Assembly: GCA_037833965.1 (NCBI GenBank)
Contig: AP031355.1
Coordinates: forward strand, 26,747,501-26,811,500
Reading direction: 5' to 3'
Length of the DNA stretch: 64,000 bases
Source: Marchantia polymorpha subsp. ruderalis
Lineage: Eukaryota > Streptophyta > Marchantiopsida > Marchantiales > Marchantiaceae
Each line of letters opens with the position of its first letter. Position 1 is the stretch's first letter. The notes beneath the pieces are model-generated. The model saw only the letters and a list, made by a program, of their open reading frames with translations, was not told the DNA's origin and did no database searches. Below are positions 53,173 to 64,000 of this stretch, one piece after another. The position numbers and the translations under genes are program-made.

Positions 53173-56100
53173 TGTGGTACCCCACTTTTGGTAATTTTGA
53201 GGAAATTAAAACATTTTTGGAAAAAACTGTACCCTGGCAGCATTGTAAATAGCCTTCGGTACATCAAAACAGAGTGAATCCGGAAGATCGCGGGGATTCT
53301 CGAGGGATCTTGTAGAATCTAGGATTTGGGGTGCAGCAGTAAGGATGGGCACCACCCTCCCTGCGAGCTCTGCAGTTAGGATCCCTGCGGCGCAAGGCGC
53401 AAAACCCGCCTTCGGAGGTTGCGTCCGCGGCGGTAGGGAAATCCTTCATAATTAGGTCAACCCTCGGGCGCCTTGACCGAGTTAGGGTCTCGTTGGAAAG
53501 AGCTCGACGCACTGATTCCAACGAGTCCAAGAACGCTTGGAACGGATGAGGACTTAGGGAGTTATCACTATTGGAAGATACGTAGACGTTCGCCTTCGGC
53601 GGAAGGAGTTCGCCACCGGCGGGAATTCCGCCTACGCGGAAGGGGGATCAAGTTTTGTCCTATGCGCGGACGAAGGAAGTTCGCCTGTGCACAGGCGAAG
53701 TAGGGTTTGGGGAGGCGCGAAGTCCGCCTACGCACAGGCGAGCGCCTGTGCACAGGCGCTTCGGCGTCGGCGGAAAATCCGCCTTGGGCCCTAGAAATGC
53801 GCCTTGTGAGGTAGAAAGTGTACGGCGCCTTCTGCGCCAGCGCGGCGCCGCGGACGAGCAAGGAGCCGCCAGAGTAATCAAATCCGTACGGACCATGCGG
53901 ACGGGACGGGTGGATGCGCTCTTGGACGGACGGAGTTGCGGCGGCGGAAGCGCCGACGAAGAGACAAGGAACGGACAGTCTGGACGGAGACGGCTGACCA
54001 CGGTCAACGCCTTCCGCGCCAGCGCGACGCCGCGGACGGAATTCGCCTGTGCACAGGAGGATGAAGTTCCGCGCCGGCGGAGAATCCGCCGAGGAGTCTG
54101 CCTGCGCACAGGCAGGAGTTGAACTTTTGTCCGACATGCGGACACACGCGTCGAGGCAGAAGGGGATTGGCCGAGGGGCGGTACGAACAAGTGTACCGCG
54201 CAAGGCGGAAAACTCGCCTTCGGCGCTGCGCTCCCATGTCCGCGGGTAATACGCTCGCGGAGTTCAAATCCGCCAATTCGAGCGTGAGAGTTTAATCGGC
54301 GACGGCGGAGCGTGAAGCCGCGCGTGAGAGCGGAGACCGTTCCAGCGTAGAGCCGGCGCGGCCATCAAGTGAGACGTCCTCCACGAGCAAGAGCCGACCA
54401 TGACCTTCGACCGGGCGGCGGAGAGCGTCCCATTCTTGAATTCGCGATTCCAATCTCTTGTGCGCGCTGCGCGCGTCCATCTGCTGGCTGCTAAACATTC
54501 TCGACGTCGCCGCACAGGGGATTTCTTGGTGATTGAGGGAGAAGTGAGTGCGCGTGATTTGGAATTGAGGGCGATTAGAGTTTGCCGAGAGAGAAAGGAG
54601 CTCGAGCGGTGCGGAAGTAGGATGAGCGGGCGAGCGAACTCCAGGAACGCAATGACGAGACCGGGCAGATTGCGGATGCTGCCGCTTCGCCTACCACAGA
54701 ACGGGCTGCGCGCTTTCGAGGAGCGCTTAATAGCAAGAAAGCTCGATTTCTTGCTATGGGGATGGAACTACATCTGTGCGGATATGGTGCGCGAGTGGCT
54801 AGAGCCACAGGGACCACCCTCGCGCGGATTGCGTCCGCATGTTGATCGGTGGACAGTCCAAGATTGGGCGCAGGCATTGGGAAGATGTGCCGGCATGCCA
54901 GGGCATCTCCTCTTCGACAGTGAGAGCATCAAGGTGACCAAGCAGGAAGAGGCGCAATTTGTGGAGCTGTTCAAGACCGGGAGGTCTACCAAGAATGGGT
55001 ACAGGACCCGTGATTACAAGGATCGATTTCGCCGGACTTTGTCCGCGGCGCTGATGCAATTACTGCAGCCACACCGCGCCTGCTACATCACATTGTGGCA
55101 GGTCTCTTTTGTGGAGTGCGTCATCGAGGGAACTCCAATTCACTGGGCGAGCATCCTGCACAGGGTGATGCGACAGCACGCTTTTGAGGAGAAGGGGGGA
55201 ACTCTAAACCATCTCTCTCCTTTCCTCATCAATTTTTATCGACAGCGGAATTGTTTGACAGCGGCGGAGCTTGAGCATTTTCCGCCGTTGTCCGTCGACC
55301 ATCCCGGGAAGTATGTGCGGGAGAATGAGGTCGACACTGATGCAGAGGAGTCACCGACTTCTACCCCATCAAGGCGGAGGGACGAAGGGAGAAACACTCC
55401 TGCAGCACGAGTGCCGCGGAAGCGGCGATGGAGAGAAGAGTCCGAAGAGGAGCAGCATCAAGAACCCTCTGCTCCCATTCGACCGCGGCCGTTGTACGAG
55501 TCATACACCCGGCCGAAGCAGAAGGCACGCAGACTGGTGTTACCAACCAACAGTGCGGACACGGCGACGATTGCGACGGAGAAAGGAAGTGCGTCGCCAG
55601 AGAAGCATGAGGAAGCGCGGACGACCGCAGGAGCAACGGACCACGCTGCAGCCTCGACGGGCGAGAGGCCGCCTACGGGCCAAGGGCCTCCGGAGTTACC
55701 ACGTGCGTTGCGGACAGGTGTTCCGTTTGCGCACAGACGAGACTCCGCGGACGGACGAGCCTCCGCGGACAGACGATCACAAGTGGACGTAGATCTACGC
55801 TTACGCGTGGGAAGGAGCAGTCCGCCTGTGCACAGGCGCTCGCCTGTGCACAGGCGCTCGCCTGTGCACAGGTCACCTCCACACGTGCCGCCTATGCACA
55901 GGCAGGAATCACCCCCGTTCCAACGTAGGAAGGGGAAGGAGCCGGCGGAAGAGCCGCCTATGAGACACCGGCCCTCGGGGCCAGACCCTCCGGCGCACCA
56001 CGCGCCGCAATTTGCGCCTTCGGCGCCAGGGCCTTCGAGCCGAGGAGATACGAGCAGGGAGTGTGCGGAGGCCACACTATCGGCGGGTAATCCGCCGGTA

Positions 56101-56567
56101 GATGCGCCTTCGGCGGTAGGGCCTCAGGGCCAAGGGACATCGGGCGAGCGGCCCCCGGCCATGTCGCCTTTGGCGATGGACGTCCGCGGCGCTACGCCTG
56201 CGGCGGACAAGGCGCCGGCATTTGCGCCTGCGCACAGGCCAAGCACAGCCCCCGCAGACCGATCAAGGGAGCAGCAACAGACGGAGGAGCGGAGTGACTG
56301 TCCGCGGGATGAAATTTCGATGCGCGATGCGCAATCAAACCCCGCGCAGCCACCCTCCGCTCGATCGCCTTCAGCGGCGGGCGTCGGCGGCAGAGAGGAC
56401 ACGGTAGACGACCAACAAGCGAGCGGCGGGGATGCCGCACGGGCACATTCGCCTACCGCCTTAGACATTTTGGCGAAGAGCAGCGAGGCTGCAGCCGTGC
56501 CTTCGCAGGCAGCACACGTCGACGACGTGCAGCCCCACTCGGGTCAGTCGCCGACGCAATCAATGGC
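53173..56567 (+). repeat. A4 3' LTR, truncated (3,395 of about 5,411 bp)
   Basis: Matches the 5' LTR almost perfectly from TGTGGTACC to caatcaatggc at 56567, where unrelated AT-rich DNA starts. The end of the frame, the TATA box, R and U5 are missing, so the element lacks its normal 3' processing signals. Confidence 0.95.
54400..56567 (+). pseudogene. LTR-encoded protein, A-type, truncated copy in A4 3' LTR
   Basis: Identical in layout to the 5' LTR frame to about codon 722, then cut at the LTR breakpoint. The phase stays open through 23 foreign codons to a TGA at 56635-56637. The conserved domain is complete; the coiled coil is lost. It has one SPVHR-type unit more than the 5' LTR copy of the same element. 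Confidence 0.9.
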
Positions 56568-57130
56568 ACACATTTCACACAATGAGTCCACTCGTCCTAA
56601 TCCTGAACACTGCCGTTTGAAACGCCAATTAATTTGAGGCCTGTGAGATTAACAAAGCAGATGTATCTGAGTCATTGATTTACTAAATATTCTTGAATCT
56701 CCTTAACAGCTGGTCGTTCAGGAGCTGGCATCCGTATTTCATAGCCTGCTCTTCACAGTTAGCTTCCAGGAATTTCACTGGGAAACTGACATGTATGTCT
56801 CAAAAAACCCTTAAAAAAGAAGGTGGAGTGATCTCTTACAGATATATACCCCCAGAGGTCCTCAAGAATTCTAAATGAAACAGAATGTACTTTTTCATCC
56901 AAAGTTCAGCTTACGCAGCAACATCGGAATTAGGTCCATGAGATATAGTAAAAGAGGCGAGATCTTTTGTCTGGCTGATCGGCACATCTATTTCAACACT
57001 AGCATATAAATTCGTCAATTGATCAGACCAATATCGCCCATGGGAAGGATGACTCCTCAATTCGCCAAAGCACGCGTTTGTAATTTCTAAGCAAGTCATT
57101 TGAGCCAACGTGAAGCCTTGATACCTCTGG
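56568..57130 (-). repeat. Left arm of a diverged inverted repeat
   Basis: Its reverse complement aligns with 61258-61800 with clear but imperfect identity (I judge about 70-75%), including ggaaattac/agaaattac, tccttcccatgg and atcaatgactc blocks. It starts exactly at the A4 breakpoint. Both arms contain broken coding-like stretches (RNYKRVLWRIEESSFPW here, GNYNCVLRPIEDLSFPW in the other arm), so they may be remnants of a duplicated gene or element. Confidence 0.65.
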
Positions 57131-58396
57131 AAGTCCTACGGGAACAGGTCGGAATTTCGCATGGACTGACGTGGATCCGATCGCGTCCACGTAGTTCGTC
57201 ACCAGGTCTTGCACACTTGCTACGGCTTCTAACCTCAAGCAGTGTCATTGCAGCATTCATATCCTCAGAGAAACGTATTCAGCGGGATGCGGTCCTTTCG
57301 GATGCAAATTTGTATACGAAAGACTTGCTAGTAGGAGGTGTCATGATTACATATTCTGTCCCTAGCAGTAGGAGGGATTTATCACGAGAATATATATATA
57401 TATATATATATATATTTACACATAACTAACATATATAAACAGAATTTGGAATAAATAAGTTCTTTTCATCATATTTTGTGTCATAAAATATCAGGTATAG
57501 ATTACAAAAATTGTATAAAATAGCACTGCACATGGATTTGAAATCATGGAGAGAAAGAATAAAGCTTAAGAAAATTAAAACAATATATAATAGAGTCGTT
57601 GATACTAATTAAGTTAAACTTTCTGGAGAGATCATGAAGAGTTGAACATTGATCATCAAGACAATGTTTGTGAGCAAAAAATATCATTCTCAAAATTTAT
57701 TTAACTGAATGATGACCTCAAATATGTTTAGGATGGCCAGAAAATATTGTGCAAGTGTGTGGACCATGAAAGAAAAACTTACACATTATAAAGATTAATT
57801 ACAAAACAAGGTCATGTAATCTACTTACAACATTTGAAGAAAAGTTAAGAATCCAATCATAATCTCATTTGATTCAGGGGTTTGACTTGAGTCTAGTAGG
57901 TAGAGCCGTGTAAGCAAAAGCAGGTGAAAATTCACAAGGAAAGCACAATATCGATTGCGTGAAACACTGCAATATCATATGGAATCTTGATAAAATTTAG
58001 GTAGGAGCTTAATTAAATAAAAATCCAGCGAATTGTTTTTCATTTTTTGAGTCATCACAGTGAAGTTTATTAAAATTATTGGAGGAAAAAGATTCACTGT
58101 CTCTAAGATTTTGACAACTATCGGATTATGTGGATCCAATCCAATTTTGTTTTTTTGATTTCCAATTAATGTCGATTTTGAAATATTTTATGATGTGTAT
58201 CCTGTCGACAACCTAAAATCAGAACCTGTTCTTTCGACTTTTTTAACTACAATTTTGCTCGGAAGAGGGATCTCGGATCATCTGTGCTTTCCTCTAAAAA
58301 AAGAGGTTTCGCTCTCTTATTCCCGCCCCAGCACCACGTCGACACTGGAGATTTTTGACTTTCCAAAATGATGAGAGCTTGCTAATTAAGGCTTCT
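57131..58396. other. AT-rich intergenic DNA
   Basis: Nothing coding is supported. It holds a (TA)12 microsatellite at 57391-57414 and long AT-rich runs. It lies downstream of the peroxidase gene. Confidence 0.6.
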
Positions 58397-59645
<1,249 letters not shown>

Positions 59646-59892
59646 CTTCAGAATGCTTGATGGATGCGCTCCTTTTGCGTCGACTCGTGCAGATCGACGA
59701 ACAACACTGAAAGGTGACTCTAAATTTCTGCTCAAATTGTAAAGTTGATATGAATCCTCGATGCGCCTGAAGTTTGAAGCCCTTGATTCTCCTTCCAAGG
59801 GTGATTATACTGGACTTCAGGGAGTGCAGATGTGCAGGCAGCAATTGAATCTGATAGTTGTGGTTTGGATGGAATGCTGTGCTCGCCCTGGA

Positions 59893-59900
59893 GATATATA
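59893..59900 (-). promoter_or_regulatory. Probable TATA box of the peroxidase gene
   Basis: TATATATC on the minus strand about 250 bp upstream of the start codon would give a 5' leader of about 220 bases. Confidence 0.45.
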
Positions 59901-61257
59901 CACTCCGATCAAAGAGCGCCGTTTACAAGTCATCAAGCGCCATAATGTCTGTACGATGTGGACCTGGTACAGAAGAGCGTGGACTCGTATATCTGAAGTG
60001 AAACGGTTCCTCGAGGTCCCAAAGCCGTTGACTTATTCATCCTAAGCACAAACCTTTCACCTTTCTCAGAACAACAAGTTGAAGCGATTGAGGTGATATC
60101 TGCTGGTGACAATGGACAAAAGAAGCTTGCACTCAGATGTTCAGGGAGAAAGTAAAACTCACCTACATGTTCCTTTCAGAAGTAAAGGGTCTAAGAAACT
60201 GTTCCGAGTCTTCCGCAGCGAACATGAACATTGAAATGGCTCGTGCTCCTGTGACCCTACGCTCCAACTGGGCACTTGCTTAACTCCGTGTGTTGCCTAG
60301 TTGCAAGTGACTATAGTGTATGTTGCATTGGTCAGATGAGACCTTGAGAATTCGTTTGCCATCAGTATGCGATTGGCGATCATGTAGAAGTCCTGGAGGT
60401 GTTAGCGTTCGAGCCGAAGGGAAAGAGTTTCAGATAAGGTCGGGAAGACTGGAATGTGCATGCGCGGTACAGCGTCTTCCAATCAGACTACTCGGTCAGC
60501 CAGCTGAAACCAAACGAGTGACCCGAATCGGCGATAGGATGCGAACAGCGTCAATAGACAGAGTGATGGGCCCCATCTCCCGGATCCTGGTGAGGAAAAC
60601 GTTGGGTTGTGTGCAGGCTACATTCGGCCGACGCACACATTGCCGGCGGCTGGGATACTCAGACACTTCATTCACAGTCCTCGTTGTCATTTGACCTGAC
60701 AGTGCGTAGAGCGGGAACCCTAGTCTCCGACCCCGAATCTGGGGGCTGCTGTGGTTAAGAGGCCGGCTATTCGTCGCAATATCGAAAGGATGACGGCGCA
60801 TTGTCTTGATAAATCCCCTCTGCAAGTCTGCCAAATCTCGTGAATGACGTGGACGTGTCGTGTCTACGTCATTCCATGCACAATGCGACCTGCTCCCGTA
60901 AGACCCGCATAAGGCCTCTATCTGTAGCTAATATTGTGACTCTGACGCGGATACTAGTTCGTATTCCTACAAAATATTTCCAAAGGTAACAGGGTCAGAT
61001 TGCCTCGTGTTGCCCATGGAGTATACAAAATACTCGTCTTACGTTTCCACTTTCTGCAGTAGTTCGGCAGTCTCTGAGCATTCTGGTTCAGTGATTATGA
61101 TTACGATCAAGAGCAGTAAGGTAATCGATCCTCCTGATTCTGTCAGCCACCGGCCTGAGTATGCTCAGGTGCATCGATGCGTTCCTTTTCAAGGCGGAAC
61201 GCGCTTGCAGCCAGAGCGTTCTGACTCCTTATTGCATGATGATAATAGATCATATGA
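59901..61257. other. Intergenic DNA upstream of the peroxidase gene
   Basis: Short open frames occur on both strands at 60320-60834, overlapping each other, with no recognisable domain. I see no gene, RNA or repeat I can support. Confidence 0.5.
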
Positions 61258-61800
61258 ATCAAGACGTATTCCCTTTACGCGTCGGCTCACATGAACGGCT
61301 TGGAAATTACAATTGTGTGCTTAGGCCTATTGAGGATTTGTCCTTCCCATGGTCGGTACTGGCCTGATAAAATGCAATCCAAGTTTATATGTTTGTCCTG
61401 AACCATATGTGCAGATCAGCAACAATACGTTGTCGCTTCTAATTCGATATTTCATGGATCTAACTCCGAACCTACTCCGTAACCTGAAATTTGAATCGAA
61501 ATATACGGTCTGTTTAGAATACTCTGAAGACCTCCGGGGGAAATTGTTGTCAGATAACGTTCCACCTTTCTTTCTCTTGGAGTTCTAAATACAAACATGT
61601 GAGCTATCAGTGAGATTCCTAGAATTAACTATGAAGAGCAATTGATGAAATACTGATGGCAGCTGTTTTGGAAATGTCAATTCAGTTAATCAATGACTCC
61701 GATACGTTTAACCCGCTACTATAACATCATGCCCAAATTGTTGGCCTTTCAAACGATATTCTTTTCGACTAAGATAAGTGTACTCAGTGATCACCTAAAT
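61258..61800 (+). repeat. Right arm of a diverged inverted repeat
   Basis: Aligns in reverse complement to 56568-57130. It keeps a longer open stretch (61349-61588; 79 codons, YFMDLTPNLLRNLKFESKY) than the left arm. Identity to a known family is not recognised. Confidence 0.65.
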
Positions 61801-64000
61801 GAAAAGGATTCTATCTTGGTTGTGCTAAATTTCGTAGAATCAACAGGCTTCAAATGCCTAGACTTGCTGATGGCCGAGTACGTAAACTAGCAAACTGGTT
61901 ATAAAGTAAGTACCTGAGCAGGATCTAGGAGCTTGGTTGAGAATACTCGAACATTCAAGGGTATGGATTCTCGTGCTCCACGTTTACATAAAAAAAGAGT
62001 GAGTGAGTGAGCGAGCGAGCGAGAGAGAATGTTTTAATTCATGTGGGGCCACACACTGAAAGGTGTGAAGGAAGGTCCTAGCGTTCGCGAAACTCATGGA
62101 AATGAACATTTCCCAGTGAGCATTTTCGCAGATGCTGCGAACCTTTCCTCTCATAAAACTCTCAGCACGCGGTACTTTTCCATGGGACAATGTAATCGTT
62201 GGCTATTCTCTAGATAGTCGGGTAAGATGAGGCAAGATCGACCTGAAACGGCAAAGTCAGACTGAAAAGCAACTTTTTGTCATGTTGCGCTTCCAGCCTT
62301 GACAGGACCAGGAGACCAAGTACGTCCCCAAAATTACTAATACTAACTGAAGACTTAGTTCTGACTCGTCAAGTGGAGACTTTCTTAGGTATGTATCTGT
62401 CAATAGAACTTCTCTGTTAAGAGTGAAATTCGTTTACGTAGAATTGTTCATTGGAGAAATTCCTCTCGTTCATGAATAGGCTAATGTAAATTTCAGAGTG
62501 AGCACGAGACAGCTGGCAGTTTCCATTTCCTCATCATGGCAAAATGTTTTGCTAGGTTCCAGATAATTGAAGGCAGTTGCAATTTTATCATATTAATTAT
62601 TCATGAAAATTATGTAGTGTCTTATGATCATCCTACTTAATGATGATCATCTTATGATCATCTTACAGTGAAGTATTTAGTTATTGCATCCCCAATAAAA
62701 TGCAGATGAATTGTCGCTTAGTTGCTGAAAATTTTATTCTATAATTTAGTACTGATTCATATCATTTACATATGGTGTGTTAGTAAACAACCTCCATAGA
62801 CATAGAACTAGAATAGCTCTCAGGATCATAATATTTTTGTAACAAATTACTATCAAAAATTCTATACTTAAAGAAATACTTGCATACATTTTAGTTGCAA
62901 TCTAGTTAGTAACTTATGATACTCTAAAGTATCGAGTTTTCATATAAGTTTGATTTGTTTTCATGTTAATAATTTCAAAATATATTTATAAAATATTGAA
63001 TCTGAATAAAGAAAAATATGATCAAATATGATTAGCATAGAATTTCAATGGAAAAATAATTACAAATAAAAAAATAGAAATTACACATTTATATCTGTGA
63101 ATTGATAATAATTTTATTTGACTTTAAATTTTTAATTTATCTGCAGTTTGATCATTCTAAAATGATGATAAAATGTGAAACGACCGCATCCTAAAATGAC
63201 CATTTTCAAAGTATCAAGCTCTCATTTAGGCAATCACGTTTATTTCCAAAGATGGAGTGCTTTCCATCTTTGGAATGCTGCCCCCCGAAGCTTGTAGAAC
63301 GAATCTGTATCCAGAACCATCTGATTAGAAATTGGTGTAGATCAGCTTTCAGGTATTTCTCATACTAGACGTTGTAGTGTTATCAAACGTCAAACAAAAT
63401 ACAAAAAGGAATGTGAACAACCAAGTACACAATCTAACACACAGCCCATCCAACGGGTAGAGAACACCCAGAGAATCGAATGATGCAAGGAAGTGTTTCA
63501 ACTGGAGAGTAATAAAGTGGAGAGGCAAGAAGAAGGCAGTGTCAAGTGGAACCAGCTGTTGCTGTAGGAATGTGACGAAGAGAATGGAATACGCTGAGCC
63601 AAGGAAACGGAAGAACAATTGAGGCAAGGTCAACGAAGCAGGGCTAACGATCGTGTGACTAGGCCGACCATCGCGCTTAAGAATGAGTGTTTTGAGCGGC
63701 GGGCAGATGGATGCACTGAGAGCAAGTTAATCCTTGCGGGTATAAAAGTGCCCCTTTATAGGCGCATTTTCTCCAGGCTTGAGCACCACGAAATTAAGAG
63801 TGCTTCTGTAATAGACCCAGTCTTGAATCACCAGTAAATTGTATTTCAAAACACGAAACTTATTTGACCAATATATTACACAACCCTCTAAAATAACTAG
63901 TTGTATAAATAAATATTTGAGTTATCAATCACATAGCATTTTCTATGAAACTGTCTTTTGATAAACCACAAACCTCGGGACGGACATAATTTCATCTAAA
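61801..64000. other. AT-rich intergenic DNA
   Basis: No supported gene. It contains a (GAGT/GAGC)n-like simple repeat at 61997-62024, repeated gatcat motifs at 62625-62665, a perfect 13-bp foldback at 63244-63275 and a TATAAAAG at 63741. A 94-codon hydrophobic frame at 63349-63633 (minus) has no recognisable domain and is probably chance. Confidence 0.5.
63244..63275. repeat. Perfect 13-bp foldback
   Basis: TTCCAAAGATGGA at 63244-63256 pairs with TCCATCTTTGGAA at 63263-63275 around a 6-base loop. No coding context; it could be a remnant of a small inverted-repeat element. Confidence 0.6.

Larger units (their letters stand above)
41965..56567 (+). mobile_element. A4: Ty3/gypsy element with protein-coding A-type LTRs
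   Basis: A gypsy element with a complete 5,411-bp 5' LTR, a 5.8-kb internal region (gag-pro, RT-RNase H, integrase) and a 3' LTR cut after 3,395 bp. The LTR pair differs at about seven single bases, plus one 18-bp deletion and one 18-bp insertion, over the shared 3.4 kb by eye, so the insertion is young. If the 3' LTR were full length the element would be about 16.6 kb. The U3 frame is present twice, complete in the 5' LTR and truncated in the 3' LTR. The element is the internal-domain partner that explains the solo A-type LTRs. Confidence 0.93.

Noticed and set aside
60320..60834. Two overlapping frames of 124 and 112 codons as a gene upstream of the peroxidase
   Set aside because: They lie on opposite strands over the same DNA and neither shows a domain or plausible codon pattern.
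63349..63633. A 94-codon hydrophobic frame as a membrane protein gene
   Set aside because: No homology recognised, AT-rich surroundings, no clear promoter or intron signals.

Overview
The window is nuclear DNA of a land plant. It is almost entirely nested Ty3/gypsy-type LTR retrotransposon sequence, with one ordinary host gene, a secretory class III peroxidase with two short introns, near the right end. I lean towards a bryophyte, perhaps a Marchantia-like liverwort. That lean rests on recall of similar repetitive hypothetical proteins and on primer sites resembling tRNA-Asp, and I cannot prove it from this sequence.

The main observation is a pair of related LTR types, here called A and B. 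Each carries a very large reading frame inside the LTR itself. The A-type LTR is about 5.4 kb. It starts TGTGGTACCCCAC and ends GGGTTATTACA. It holds about 1.24 kb of palindrome-rich DNA, then a frame of about 1,040-1,050 codons, then a TATA box 37 bp after the frame's stop, a foldback, and about 1 kb of R/U5. The boundaries are fixed by three things: two solo copies with perfect 5-bp target duplications (11255-16690, AGTTA; 18416-23813, AGGTG), and one element (41965-56567) in which the same ends abut a tRNA-Asp-like primer site and a polypurine tract. The encoded protein has a conserved N-terminal domain of about 200 residues, a long Pro/Ser/Arg-rich linker and a C-terminal coiled coil. Three A-type frames are open over their full length.

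Layout, left to right. 1-17627 is a nest: A1 (minus, cut by the window edge) lies in a B-type LTR (B1), which lies in a second B-type LTR (B2), which is also interrupted by solo LTR A2. 17628-24399 holds a short scar (C), an A-type U5 fragment (F) and solo LTR A3 inside F. 24400-27244 is a third B-type LTR fragment. 27245-30206 is a decayed minus-strand gypsy pro-pol (E1). 30207-39478 is a minus-strand hybrid A/B LTR (H) broken by element D, a nearly intact gypsy element at 31502-39024. 39479-41290 is a repeat array. 41300-41964 is a minus-strand gag fragment (E2), probably the same element as E1. 41965-56567 is the A4 element: 5' LTR with intact U3 frame, gag-pro, RT-RNase H, integrase, and a 3' LTR truncated within the U3 frame. 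56568-64000 is AT-rich host DNA with the peroxidase gene lying between two diverged inverted repeats.

In A4 the gag-pro and RT frames are in the same phase, separated by two stops; the second is TAG CAA TTA, the tobamovirus-type leaky context. Integrase lies in the +1 phase. Because the LTR frame sits in U3, upstream of its own TATA box, it could be translated only from RNA that reaches the 3' LTR or from a separate promoter. Its product may serve the element, but no function is established here.
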